Below, piece after piece: positions 26,194-34,289 of a stretch of DNA of 64,000 bases; position 1 is the stretch's first letter; each line of letters starts with the position of its first letter. The stretch spans positions 806,001-870,000 of the forward strand of contig CAWCCQ010000002.1 of assembly GCA_963794215.1 (NCBI GenBank), in the 5' to 3' direction. The position numbers and the translations under genes are program-made. Below the pieces are notes generated by a model. That model saw only the letters and a program-made list of their open reading frames with translations, was not told the origin of the DNA and did not search any database. The stretch comes from DATKRB01 sp963794215 (GTDB lineage: Bacteria > Actinomycetota > Acidimicrobiia > Acidimicrobiales > RAAP-2).

Positions 26194-27030
26194 CTACTGG
26201 ACGAGAGCGAGGCCGCCCCTGCGGCCCAATCGGCTCAACGCCGCCTCGGTGGCTTCGTCGGACGCGAGCAGCACCACTAGTTGTTGCGCGTCAGGGGCGG
26301 GGAGCTCCAAAGTTTCCCGATCGAAACTGACATATCCGACGGTCGGGTGACTCCACATCTGCCTGCCGCTTCGAGGGAGACCGCCGCCGTGCAGTCGGCG
26401 GGTGAAATCCGTTCCGGCCACCGTGGTCAGATCGGCGACAAGGCGATCGGAGCGCTCAGAGGGTGCTCCGAAGGAGAGAGGTAGTGCACATTCGTCGGCG
26501 ATCCGGTCCCAGTCGGAGAAGACCGGGCGGGCTCGCTCGTCGGCGAAGACGAACCGGGTGAGGTTGGGGTGAGGGGCGTCGAGCAATCCGACCGGCCGGG
26601 CGAGTAAGTCGAAGCTGTCGGTGTAGGCCAGCAAGTCCCCGAGCCGGTTGGTCACATAGGCGATGCCCGGATCGATCTGCGCGAGTAGGGCCCGCACCGT
26701 GGGGCGGACGTCGGTGCTGGGAGCCTTCGCTGCCGCCCCGCAGGTTCCCGAGCTGCACTTGGCCACATTGCGCAGGTGCTCGCGCTCGGCCACTTCGAGT
26801 TGCAACGCATCGGCGAGGGCATTGATCACCGACACCGACGGGTTGCGATCACGTCCCTGCTCGATTCGCACCAAGTACTCCACGCTGATCCCGGCCAGCG
26901 CCGCGACCTCAGACCGGCGTAGCCCGGTCGCCCGCCGGCGTTCCCCGTCGGGCAGCCCGACTGCCGCCGGGATCGTTGCATCCCGTCGGGCTCGGAGGTA
27001 ATCGCCCAGTGGCGTGCTCATGACCCTCAT
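26194..27030 (-). CDS. XRE-family regulator with MmyB-like ligand domain
   Basis: The N terminus (M-S-T-P-L-G-D-Y-L-R-A-R-R) is followed by R-R-A-T-G-L-R-R-S-E-V-A-A-L-A-G-I-S-V-E-Y-L-V-R-I-E-Q-G-R-D, the hallmark helix-turn-helix of MmyB-like proteins. The PAS-like C-terminal domain has Y-V-T-N-R-L-G-D-L-L-A-Y-T and N-L-T-R-F-V-F. MmyB-like regulators typically sit divergent from an oxidoreductase gene and repress it; here the FMN reductase at 27134 fits. The start is at 27030 or 27021. A strong palindrome lies between the two genes. Confidence 0.88.
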   Translation of the reverse strand: MRVMSTPLGDYLRARRDATIPAAVGLPDGERRRATGLRRSEVAALAGISVEYLVRIEQGRDRNPSVSVINALADALQLEVAEREHLRNVAKCSSGTCGAAAKAPSTDVRPTVRALLAQIDPGIAYVTNRLGDLLAYTDSFDLLARPVGLLDAPHPNLTRFVFADERARPVFSDWDRIADECALPLSFGAPSERSDRLVADLTTVAGTDFTRRLHGGGLPRSGRQMWSHPTVGYVSFDRETLELPAPDAQQLVVLLASDEATEAALSRLGRRGGLALVQ

Positions 27031-27063
27031 GTTACGGCCGACTGGCTGCTCGAACGCCCGTAA

Positions 27064-27086
27064 GGCTGGCCCTGTCAGGGCCAGCC
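27064..27086. promoter_or_regulatory. Palindromic operator between MmyB-like regulator and FMN reductase
   Basis: GGCTGGCCCTG-T-CAGGGCCAGCC is an 11-base perfect inverted repeat. A second, imperfect copy built from the same GGCC/GGCCAGCC elements follows at 27096-27115. Position between divergent genes suggests the binding site of the MmyB-like protein. Confidence 0.6.
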
Positions 27087-27133
27087 TGGACTCGGCCCTT
27101 GTCGGGGCCAGCCCGTCACGTGACAGTGGAGCC

Positions 27134-27733
27134 ATGAACGAGCTGAATCGACTCCTGATCGTTATCGGCAGCGTGCGCGAAGGCCGGTTCGGGCCGGTGG
27201 TGGCCTCCTGGGTCGCCGACCGAGCCCGCGACCACGGCGGCTTCGAGGTGGACGTCGTGGACCTCGCCCAGTTCGAGATCCCGCTGGCCCTGCCTGCCGA
27301 CCCCCCGAAGATGGCGGGCGCCTCCTACCCACGACCCGACGGCATGGCCGACCTCACGAGGGCGCTCGACGCCGCTGACGCGTTCGTCCTGGTCACCCCC
27401 GAGTACAACCACAGCTACCCGGCGTCGCTCAAGGCCGCCATCGACTGGCACTTCACCCGGTGGCAGGCCAAACCGGTGGCATTCGTCAGCTACGGCGGCG
27501 CCGCCGGAGGTCGCCACGCCGTGCTCCATCTGGAGAACGTGCTCACCGAGCTGCACGCCGTCACCATCCGAGATGGATTTTCGTTCCCGAACTACTTCTA
27601 CAACTTCGACTTCGAAACCGGACAGCCGCTCGACCCCCAAGCACCCGACTACGCCAAGGCCATGCTCGAACAGCTCGCGTGGTGGGCCGCCGCCCTGCGC
27701 AAGGCCCGTTCCGACGTCGCTTACCCTGCCTGA
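27134..27733 (+). CDS. NADPH-dependent FMN reductase
   Basis: The 199-residue protein has the flavodoxin-like fold of FMN_red proteins: L-L-I-V-I-G-S-V-R-E-G-R-F-G-P at residues 7-20 (FMN phosphate loop), V-D-V-V-D-L-A-Q-F, and V-T-P-E-Y-N-H-S-Y-P-A-S-L-K-A-A-I-D-W (isoalloxazine-binding loop). It probably reduces FMN or quinones in the cytoplasm with NADPH. The gene is divergent from the MmyB-like regulator and runs directly into the in-frame VOC coding sequence at 27740. Confidence 0.9.
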   Translation: MNELNRLLIVIGSVREGRFGPVVASWVADRARDHGGFEVDVVDLAQFEIPLALPADPPKMAGASYPRPDGMADLTRALDAADAFVLVTPEYNHSYPASLKAAIDWHFTRWQAKPVAFVSYGGAAGGRHAVLHLENVLTELHAVTIRDGFSFPNYFYNFDFETGQPLDPQAPDYAKAMLEQLAWWAAALRKARSDVAYPA

Positions 27734-27739
27734 TCCGCC

Positions 27740-28189
27740 ACGGCCCGAACCACCGGATTCGACCACGTCGCCGCCGTCACCGCCGACCTCGGCGGCATCA
27801 CCGCCTTCTACCAAGACGTCTTCGACGCCAAGATCACCCTCGAAATGGCAGCCACCGAGCAGCATCCCCGCATGGTGATCCTCGACCTCTGGGGTGGCGC
27901 GCTCAACATCACCGAACAGCCCGAAGAAACCATCGTCGGACAGCGCAGCCGACCCGGAGCACGCGGTCCCATCGACCACTACGGCATCGCCGTGACCACC
28001 CAAAGCGACCTCAGTGAGATACGCCAACGGCTGGTCGACGCCGGCATCGAAGTCGGAAACATCCAACGCCTCGGCGACACCTGGTCACTGTTCTTCCGGG
28101 ACCCCGACGGAATGGAACTCGAAGTCGCACCCCCGCCGAGAGTCAATAACCTCGCCGAGTCATGTCGCGGGGACCCATTCATCATCTAG
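27740..28189 (+). CDS. VOC-superfamily protein lacking a normal start codon
   Basis: Six bases after the FMN reductase stop, and in the same frame, a typical VOC sequence begins: G-F-D-H-V-A-A-V-T-A-D-L, F-Y-Q-D-V-F, D-H-Y-G-I-A-V and F-F-R-D-P-D-G-M-E-L-E-V. It has the metal-binding His and Glu positions of glyoxalase/fosfomycin-resistance-like proteins. There is no ATG, GTG or TTG before the first conserved residues; ACG at 27740 stands where the start should be. Either ATG was changed to ACG, or an unusual start is used. Confidence 0.7.
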   Translation, partial: TARTTGFDHVAAVTADLGGITAFYQDVFDAKITLEMAATEQHPRMVILDLWGGALNITEQPEETIVGQRSRPGARGPIDHYGIAVTTQSDLSEIRQRLVDAGIEVGNIQRLGDTWSLFFRDPDGMELEVAPPPRVNNLAESCRGDPFII

Positions 28190-28399
28190 CCACAACGCGG
28201 CGCTGATCCGAAGCATTGCAAAGGCATGCCCTGTGCACGCCTCCGATCCGGTTGGCCAAGTCAACGGCTCGTTGGGTAGATCCCGATGATCGACACTGCG
28301 GACCGATCGTTTGGGTGGTGGTGGCAACAAGGATCGTGAAGAGCAGGAGCACTAGTGAGCCTGAACGAGATTGTCTGACGTCCACACGCAGGTGCACCG
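28190..28399. other. Short intergenic region
   Basis: About 210 bases between convergent genes with no gene or obvious hairpin. Confidence 0.3.
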
Positions 28400-28660
28400 T
28401 CACGCGGCCTCAGCCTGGAGCAGCTCGGCAACGGATCGACGGGTGCCGATCCGAGCTGGGATGCCGGTAAGCGCCGCGACAACAGGCACGGTGCCCGGGA
28501 CCGTGGCAATCAGCCATAGCGCCGAGGGCAGGCCACTCACACCTTTAGATGCAAGCTTGAACAGGCCGATGCCGAGCGGAACAGCGAGGATCGCGCCCGG
28601 CGATGCCGAGAGCACCTGCGCCGTGACCAATCCTGCCCGCACTTGCCCCGGCGTGGCGCC
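28400..28660 (-). pseudogene. FtsX-type ABC permease, C-terminal fragment cut by IS630
   Basis: The minus-strand frame reads L-G-A-T-P-G-Q-V-R-A-G-L, then P-G-A-I-L-A-V-P-L-G-I-G-L-F and A-L-T-G-I-P-A-R-I-G-T-R-R-S-V-A-E-L-L-Q-A-E: the last two transmembrane helices and conserved tail of an MacB/FtsX-family permease. It stops abruptly at the IS630 left end. A short stretch beyond the right end (29817 onward) may carry a few more residues, but most of the gene and its ATPase partner are absent. Confidence 0.7.
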
Positions 28661-29816
28661 TAGTGGTCCGTCGCTGATATAGCTGAAGTAGTTAGGCTGA
28701 CAACATGACCACGATGCTGGCCGCACCGCCACTTCGCATGACCCGCAAACAACGCGACGATCTCGAGCGCATCGCACGCTCGCCGTCTCAGCCGCATCGC
28801 TCTGTCGTGCAAGCCAAGGCGTTGTTGCTTGCCGCCGATGGCGAGGCCAACTACGAGATCGCACGGCGTCTGGAGGTGGCCTCGAACTCGGTGCGCGCCT
28901 GGAGACGGCGTTTCGAAGAGAGTGGGACCGATTGGGTTGGCACGATTGCCCCGGGCCGGGGCCGGCGTTCGTGGTTGCCCGAAGGCACCGTGGCCGAGGT
29001 CGTGCGCGTGACGCGCGAAGAACTCCCCGATGATGGCTCTACGCAGTGGTCGACGCGGACGCTGGCGGAGCGATTCGGGATCGGCAAGGACACCGTGGCC
29101 CGGATCTGGCGGGACCACAACCTTCGACCCTGGAACATCGTGACCTTCAAAGTCTCGAACGACCCGGACTTCGAAGAGAAGCTGGTCGACGTGGTCGGGC
29201 TCTACATGAGTCCACCCGAACGGGCCATCGTCTTCAGTTTCGACGAGAAGACCCAGGTCCAAGCGCTCGACCGCACCCAGCCCTCGCTTCCCCTCAAGCC
29301 CGGACGGGCCGGGACCATGACCCATGACTACAAGCGCCACGGCACGACGGATCTCTTCGCCGCCATGAACGTTGCCACCGGCGAGGTCCTCTACGACACC
29401 CGCACCTCGCACAAAAGCACTGACGTGCTCCAGTTCTTCAAGTTGATCGACCTCCACGTCGCGAGAGACCTCGATATCCACGTCGTCCTCGACAACCTGA
29501 GTGCTCACAAGGCACCACCGGTGGCCAAGTGGCTGGCCGATCCGAAGCGAGCACGCTGGCACCTGCACTTCACGCCCACCAGCTCGTCGTGGCTGAACCT
29601 GGTAGAGAGCTGGTTCTCTATCCTCACCGAGCGCCGACTTCGCCGAGGTGCCTTCAACTCGGTGGACCACCTCGTCGTCGAGATCGAGACCTGGGCCGAG
29701 CATTGGAACGACGATCCCAAACCCTTCGTGTGGAAGAAGCCGGCAGAGGAGATCATCGCCAAGGTGAAGAGAGGTCGGGCTGCATTGGCTTCAGTCAAAT
29801 CCGCGACGCACCACTA
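28661..29816 (+). mobile_element. IS630-family insertion sequence
   Basis: The element is bounded by TA dinucleotides at both ends, as expected for IS630/mariner. Terminal inverted repeats start TAGTGGTCCGTCGC (left, 28661) and TAGTGGTGCGTCGC (right, read from 29816), with weaker matching to about 28 bases. One complete transposase gene fills the element. It sits in a palindrome-like target, CGCCTAGGCG when the element is removed. The transposase is unbroken, so the element may be active. Confidence 0.88.
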
Positions 29817-29817
29817 G
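28705..29817 (+). CDS. IS630-family transposase
   Basis: The intact 370-residue protein has an N-terminal helix-turn-helix (N-Y-E-I-A-R-R-L-E-V-A-S-N-S-V-R-A-W), a second DNA-binding motif (L-A-E-R-F-G-I-G-K-D-T-V-A-R-I-W), and a DDE domain with F-S-F-D-E-K-T-Q (first Asp), H-V-V-L-D-N-L-S-A-H-K (second Asp) and W-L-N-L-V-E-S-W-F-S (Glu). This is the D-D-E order of IS630/Tc1 transposases. The stop codon lies in the right terminal repeat. Confidence 0.93.
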   Translation: MTTMLAAPPLRMTRKQRDDLERIARSPSQPHRSVVQAKALLLAADGEANYEIARRLEVASNSVRAWRRRFEESGTDWVGTIAPGRGRRSWLPEGTVAEVVRVTREELPDDGSTQWSTRTLAERFGIGKDTVARIWRDHNLRPWNIVTFKVSNDPDFEEKLVDVVGLYMSPPERAIVFSFDEKTQVQALDRTQPSLPLKPGRAGTMTHDYKRHGTTDLFAAMNVATGEVLYDTRTSHKSTDVLQFFKLIDLHVARDLDIHVVLDNLSAHKAPPVAKWLADPKRARWHLHFTPTSSSWLNLVESWFSILTERRLRRGAFNSVDHLVVEIETWAEHWNDDPKPFVWKKPAEEIIAKVKRGRAALASVKSATHH

Positions 29818-29939
29818 GCGTGGCGCAGGCCCATGTCTGCCACGGTGAGCGCTAACGGCCTCGCGTTTCGCGGAATTCCGGTCGAGGTGCACCTGGCCCG
29901 GCTCGACGCCCGCTCACCTCTCAACTCCACACAGGGAGG

Positions 29940-30542
29940 TTACGAGGCCGAGCCGTCGCGAGAGCCCTCAAACGGAGGAAGCGGTTCGGACCATGCAGTG
30001 GGCACCTCGTGAAGGTTCCTCTGCGAGGCGGTTCGGAGCTGTCGACCTTCGATCGCCTGGAGCACCGCAGCAAGTGCGTGATGTGCCTCGTCGTTCGGCC
30101 GGTTTGTTCGAGTCGAGATCGCGGCAAGGGGAACTGCCCCACCGAGCTTCGGAATCACGTGCAGGACTTGGTCGTGACTGGATCCGGGCAGCACGATCCA
30201 GGCAAGCATATTGAAGAGATGCTTCACGACGTAGCCGACCAGGATGACAACCGGGTTGAAGCCGGGTGAGATCGAATTCCGCACGCCTCCAGCCTGATCT
30301 CCCCATTTCCGCGGTGGCGCCAGTGTTGCCGTTAGCAACTCATCCAATGGGTACGACCAACGTGAAAGCGCCCACCAGGCGGTGATCGTCTCGTCTCCGA
30401 TGGCGAGACGAGCTTGCAGGAAGCTCATCCCGCTCACGGCGAGGAGGAGGCCGAGGATCCCCAAAACCGAGGCAGGAGCCCAGGCATGAGAGGGATCGCG
30501 CCAGGCCAGGACCCCGGCTGCGCCGATCAAGGTTGAACCCAC
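29940..30542 (-). CDS. Hypothetical membrane protein with two TM segments
   Basis: GTG at 30542 opens a 200-residue frame whose first 60 residues include two hydrophobic segments, followed by a PH-like stretch (L-A-I-G-D-E-T-I-T-A-W-W) and a third hydrophobic segment around residue 105. The coding pattern extends upstream in the same frame (R-C-R-N-V-R-V-T-G-L-V-W-A-I) without a start codon, so the N terminus may be lost or frameshifted. Family unknown. Confidence 0.5.
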   Translation of the reverse strand: MGSTLIGAAGVLAWRDPSHAWAPASVLGILGLLLAVSGMSFLQARLAIGDETITAWWALSRWSYPLDELLTATLAPPRKWGDQAGGVRNSISPGFNPVVILVGYVVKHLFNMLAWIVLPGSSHDQVLHVIPKLGGAVPLAAISTRTNRPNDEAHHALAAVLQAIEGRQLRTASQRNLHEVPTAWSEPLPPFEGSRDGSAS

Positions 30543-31063
30543 GATCGCCCAAACGAGCCCAGTAACCCGGACATTTCGGCATCGAAGGATGAGAGCTTCA
30601 CGCCCGCGCCATTACCCCGCCGAGTGCTTCCCGGCATTCCAACCGCTTCATCTGTAATTGTCCCATGCCAGGCCAGGAATGGACAAAGATCTCCAGTCAG
30701 CGCCTCCAACCTTGACCCGTTGTCACCCTGACCCGGCTGCGTGCTCCCGAATCCGCGGTCAAACCCATTTCCCTGCGACCCTCTTGCCGTCGGCCCTTCT
30801 GACCCGTGTTCGACTCGACTCCTCCTTCCAGTCCCGCGAGGGACGTGTGAAATCAAGCGGGCGCAAGAACGTGGAGATGGGATTCAAGGGTGACGTAGGT
30901 CCATGTATTGCCGGCTACCGGCGATCGTCTCGTGACGGCGGCGGCGAGGTGGTCACCTTGAGCATCGATATCAGCGTGTGCGGCTTCCCCGTGCTCCGGT
31001 TGCGACGGACGGGCCAGGTGCGAAACCTCGTTCCTCGTAACCGACAATCGAATGTCGCTCGAA
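30543..31063. other. Region without a recognisable gene
   Basis: About 520 bases. Open frames on both strands are Arg/Ser/Pro-rich and do not resemble known proteins; likely decayed sequence near the RtcB fragment. Confidence 0.4.
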
Positions 31064-31406
31064 TCAGCTTGTCCCCTTGTAGTTGAGGATCTGGTGCAGT
31101 GTGTGCTCGATGACCACCAGGTCGGCCTGGTCAGCCATGACCTGGTCGATGTCCTTGTAGGCCTGGGGGGCCTCGTCGAGCAGCTGGCTGGCCCAGCCCT
31201 CCTGCCAGTCGCGTCCCTCCATGGATGCGACGAAGTCGGCGAGGGAAATCTCATGCCGGGCAACGGGCGCGGCTCATATGCCGGCCCGCGCCATGGGAGC
31301 ACGAGTCGTAACTGGCCGGGTTACCCAGGCCCCGGACGATGTAGCTCGAGGTCCCCATGGAGCCCGGGATGACCCCGAGGTCGCCCGCTCTGGCACGGAT
31401 GGCCAC
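31064..31406 (-). pseudogene. rtcB: RtcB (RNA-splicing ligase) C-terminal fragment
   Basis: The minus strand encodes R-A-G-D-L-G-V-I-P-G-S-M-G-T-S-S-Y-I-V and S-C-S-H-G-A-G-R-H-M-S-R, diagnostic of RtcB (the Ser-His-Gly-Ala-Gly-Arg motif surrounds the GMP-accepting His). After a one-base frameshift near 31262 comes L-L-D-E-A-P-Q-A-Y-K-D-I-D-Q-V-M and H-T-L-H-Q-I-L-N-Y-K-G, the authentic C terminus. About three quarters of the protein is absent. The homology ends near 31400, exactly where an HNH fragment on the other strand begins. Confidence 0.8.
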
Positions 31407-31832
31407 CTCTGTGGGAATCGGCTCTGCTGCAACGTCGCCCACTTGGAGGCGGTGACCCCCCGGGGAAATATCCTGCGCAGTCCCGACACCCTCGCCTCGA
31501 TCAACCTGGCCAAGACCCACTGCAAGAGCGGACACCCGTTCGATGAGGCGAACACCTATCGCCGTCGGAATGGAGGAGGAAGGGCGTGCCGCGAGTGTGG
31601 TCGAGCTGCCCAAGCTGCCTTCAACAGACGGTCCACTCGAAAGAAGAAGACCGACGCCAGGAAGGCGACGGTGAACATCGGAGGCGAGAGCGAGCTACCG
31701 ACGACGGCGGTTATACGGCACCGGCGCAAGCGCCGCTTAGCAGCTCAACTCGTTCCGGTAACGCTGTACGCTGAGGACCAGGGGCCCCTGCCTCTTCATC
31801 ACATTTGCATCTTCGTGGAGGCGACACCCTGA
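31401..31832 (+). pseudogene. HNH endonuclease C-terminal fragment
   Basis: The frame begins in the middle of an HNH motif: G-H-L-C-G-N-R-L-C-C-N-V-A-H-L-E, then a G-N-I-L-R-S segment and a second zinc-like site C-K-S-G-H-P-F-D-E-A-N-T-Y with C-R-E-C. This matches phage-type HNH homing or terminase-associated nucleases. The first half is missing. The 3' end overlaps the first gene of the tandem array and is basic and unconserved. It abuts the RtcB fragment head to head. Confidence 0.65.
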
Positions 31833-32305
31833 GACGATTGCTCCCTTGGCTGCTGCTCGGAACGGTCGGTCTCGCAACCGGTTTGGGCGCAGGTTTCAGG
31901 CTGGCCTACGCACCTACCGAAGGGGCCAAACAGGGTCCGGTGTCGACGGGCGCCTTCAGTTCGACCTGGGAACCACCAGGTGTGACGATCGTTGGCGCCA
32001 AAGCCGAATGTCCGAAGCCTCCATCGAGCGGTCCGGGACCCGAGGTGCCGACGCTCCCCGCAGGTTCGCACCACACCATCTCGTACCTGGACGCACGATG
32101 CAATTTCTCGCCGCTCGAACTGGGTATGAGTGAGCCGCAGATCGAGTCGGTAACCCTAAACGGCAGTCAGGTACTGCTCGTGACCGAGCCAGGCAAGGTG
32201 TTGGCTTCGTGGCGACACGACGGCTACTACTTGTCATCGTCATCCGTGGGCGTGCCCAAGGACGAGGTGCTCCGGTTCATCGCAAGGCTGCGACCAGCAT
32301 CGTGA
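31805..32305 (+). CDS. Small membrane-anchored protein, tandem family member 1
   Basis: The N terminus reads L-R-R-L-L-P-W-L-L-L-G-T-V-G-L-A-T-G-L-G-A-G, one membrane segment that would anchor a ~125-residue outside domain with two cysteines and the closing motif V-L-A-S-W-R-H-D-G-Y-Y-L. The equivalent of the GTG start in the next two genes is CTG here (31829); TTG at 31805 is an alternative. The stop overlaps the next start (GTGA). No known family is recognised. Confidence 0.6.
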   Translation: MHLRGGDTLRRLLPWLLLGTVGLATGLGAGFRLAYAPTEGAKQGPVSTGAFSSTWEPPGVTIVGAKAECPKPPSSGPGPEVPTLPAGSHHTISYLDARCNFSPLELGMSEPQIESVTLNGSQVLLVTEPGKVLASWRHDGYYLSSSSVGVPKDEVLRFIARLRPAS

Positions 32306-32772
32306 GACGCCTCCTCCCCTGGCTCCTGCTCGGGCTCCTCGGAATTGCGACCGGTCTGGGCGTGGGACTCGGTTTGGCGAACAGTCCCAACACGACAACA
32401 ACTTCCAGCACCGCTGTTGTCGTGCCTAGATGGACGCCACCACGTAACGTTCCCGGCGGAGTCGTCGGTGTCACACATGACTGCACGGCCTTCTTCGCAG
32501 GCAGCCATGGCCCGACGAAGCCTCCGGTGCGGTTCATCGAGTACGGTCAAGCCACCTGCAAGCTTCGAGCGCCGTTCAGTTTGGCTGCCGACGGGATCTT
32601 CAGGGTCTCGTTCACCATGGATATCGCAGGGCACCATCTCAGCGTCATCCGTCTGGGCGGAGAAGGTTGGGTGACCTGGCAGGAAGGGAGAGAGTACTTC
32701 GTGGTCTGGTCCCAACAAGTCTCGCTGTCTCACGTCCTGCGGTTCACCGGAGGACTGAAGCCCGCATCGTGA
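32302..32772 (+). CDS. Small membrane-anchored protein, tandem family member 2
   Basis: GTG at 32302 overlaps the preceding stop. The product starts V-R-R-L-L-P-W-L-L-L-G-L-L-G-I-A-T-G-L and keeps the layout of member 1: N-in membrane helix, Thr/Ser linker, W-T-P-P, two cysteines about 38 residues apart, and the closing G-W-V-T-W-Q-E-G-R-E-Y-F and L-R-F-T-G-G-L-K-P-A-S. Members 1 and 2 both end in L-(R/K)-P-A-S. The cysteines may form a disulfide outside the membrane. Confidence 0.65.
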   Translation: MRRLLPWLLLGLLGIATGLGVGLGLANSPNTTTTSSTAVVVPRWTPPRNVPGGVVGVTHDCTAFFAGSHGPTKPPVRFIEYGQATCKLRAPFSLAADGIFRVSFTMDIAGHHLSVIRLGGEGWVTWQEGREYFVVWSQQVSLSHVLRFTGGLKPAS

Positions 32773-33143
32773 GACGAGTCCTACCCTGGTTCTCGCTGGG
32801 TCTACTCGGTTTGTCCACGGGGCTCGGCGTCGGTCTTGGCTTGGCGAACAGCCCCACAGCAACGACGACTCCACTCGGGACGATTTCGGGTTACGGCGGT
32901 TCGGCCAGCAGCGGCTGCGGGTCCTTGCACTTCTGATTTTCCTTCACCATGGCTTTGTTGGCGGCGCAGCGCCCGGACTTCGTCCAACCAGCTTTGCCTG
33001 CCAGCTACCGGATGGACACAGTCCCATCGCACTCGAAGAGCGCAGTATTCAAGTCAGGGAGGAGCTCACTCCGATTGACCAACCTGGCAGACAACCTCTG
33101 GGAGGTCGACGCCGGTGTCGCTTGCATTACCTCGTCCCGATAG
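32769..33143 (+). CDS. Small membrane-anchored protein, tandem family member 3 (frameshifted)
   Basis: GTG at 32769 again overlaps the preceding stop (GTGA). The membrane segment V-R-R-V-L-P-W-F-S-L-G-L-L-G-L-S-T-G-L-G is conserved, but the frame closes at 32936. A coding-like continuation in another frame runs to 33143 (S-L-R-L-T-N-L-A-D-N-L-W-E-V). A single indel near 32930 would join the two into ~125 residues, so this is either a damaged copy or a sequence error. Confidence 0.45.
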
Positions 33144-33254
33144 ATTCTTCCGAATAGGTGCGGGACAACGTGCAGCTCTTCCCCCGTTAGTCTCGGACCG
33201 TGAGCTGGCGGCTTGGGTGGCAGGACGCCCGGGGGCCATCTGAGGAGGAGACGA

Positions 33255-33533
33255 ATGGTGCCACCAGATGGTCCCGTCATGGCCAAGGTCTTTCTCAAGG
33301 CAATCGATGACGCCGAGAAGGAACAATCCATGGCCGCGGGGCCCTTGCAACGGTTTGCCGACGCCTATGGAGTGCCATCGACCCTCGACGCCGTTGCTGA
33401 CGCAATCATCCTCCGGACGCAGATCCCCGCTGGAGTGAACGAACGGGGTCCGGTGTTGGAGGTGGTGGCAATGCTGATCCGAGACCCAGACACGTTGCTC
33501 ATGATGTCGGACCACGAGGCCGCTGACCGATGA
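33255..33533 (+). CDS. Hypothetical protein, 92 aa
   Basis: ATG at 33255 follows an excellent ribosome binding site (AGGAGGAG, about 6 bases upstream). The soluble product has K-V-F-L-K-A-I-D-D-A-E-K-E-Q and A-D-A-Y-G-V-P-S-T-L-D-A-V-A-D-A. It overlaps a second tiny frame at 33523. Family unknown. Confidence 0.6.
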   Translation: MVPPDGPVMAKVFLKAIDDAEKEQSMAAGPLQRFADAYGVPSTLDAVADAIILRTQIPAGVNERGPVLEVVAMLIRDPDTLLMMSDHEAADR

Positions 33534-33648
33534 TCTACTCGCCGAGATGGCGCGTGTCATCGATCAATACGGACCCGCCATGCCCGTCGACAGCCTCGTC
33601 GGCATCGTGCTGCGAGACATCACCCTCGCCCTAGGTCAGGCTGGCTGA
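33523..33648 (+). CDS. Tiny hypothetical protein, about 41 aa
   Basis: The frame reads D-L-L-A-E-M-A-R-V-I-D-Q-Y-G-P-A-M-P-V-D, an amphipathic, coding-like sequence that overlaps the previous gene's end by 11 bases. The only upstream start is CTG at 33523; ATG at 33547 would give 33 residues. Coupling to the previous gene is plausible. No family. Confidence 0.35.
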   Translation: MTDDLLAEMARVIDQYGPAMPVDSLVGIVLRDITLALGQAG

Positions 33649-33653
33649 GTCAC

Positions 33654-34230
33654 CTACACAGTGGCCCCACCCGTCCCCTCCGGCGGGCCATCACAACCAC
33701 CCCTCGTAGAGCGCGCCTCCAGCATCATGTCCCCTTGGCGGAGATGAGCAGCGAGCCAGTGGGCAAGCCGTCGGTTGCGTTGCCCCTCTGAAGTCCAGGT
33801 CTGGGCACACGCCCATTTCGGCCAGGAGGGTGCGGGTAAACCGCTCGGCTTTGCCTCACAATTGGTCTGAGGTCGATAGGGCCGGGTAAAGCTGTGGATC
33901 ACGTCGTCGAGGGCGGCGGAGAAATGGCGCGACCGGTAACACGTGTGCGCTCTCACCGAATCCCGCGATCTGCGATCTGATTACAGAACGCGGGCTTCAG
34001 AGATCGCGCACAAACACGCACCATTGTCGGTGAGCACCCGTTCGACGGTGATGCCGTTGACGGCGAAGAACCGGCGTGCTCGCAGCCAGAAGGCCGCCGC
34101 CGATGCTCCGAGCTCGTCGGCCAGGACTTCCGAGTAGGCCAATCGACTGAAGCCATCGATGGCCGAGTGGACGTAGGCGAAGACCCGGGCCTGGCCCCCG
34201 TGATGCTCCCGGGACCAGCGCTCACGCCAC
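33654..34230 (-). pseudogene. Degraded IS481-family transposase
   Basis: The minus strand carries A-R-V-F-A-Y-V-H-S-A-I-D-G-F-S-R-L-A-Y (first catalytic Asp), I-T-V-E-R-V-L-T-D-N-G-A-C (second Asp) and, after a stop and frame changes, T-R-P-Y-R-P-Q-T-N with A-Q-T-W-T-S-E-G-Q-R-N-R-R-L, the conserved end of IS481 integrase-core proteins. Several stops and frameshifts and a missing N terminus show it is inactive. Terminal repeats were not found by eye. Confidence 0.75.
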
Positions 34231-34289
34231 GGTTCTTATGAACCCAGGTCACCTCCCTGGAACATCCGCGCCCCTTTCCACTAGCACCA

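Noticed and set aside
28661..29816. Minus-strand frame of 347 codons within the IS630 element
   Set aside because: Antisense of the intact transposase; Gly/Val-rich with no motif.
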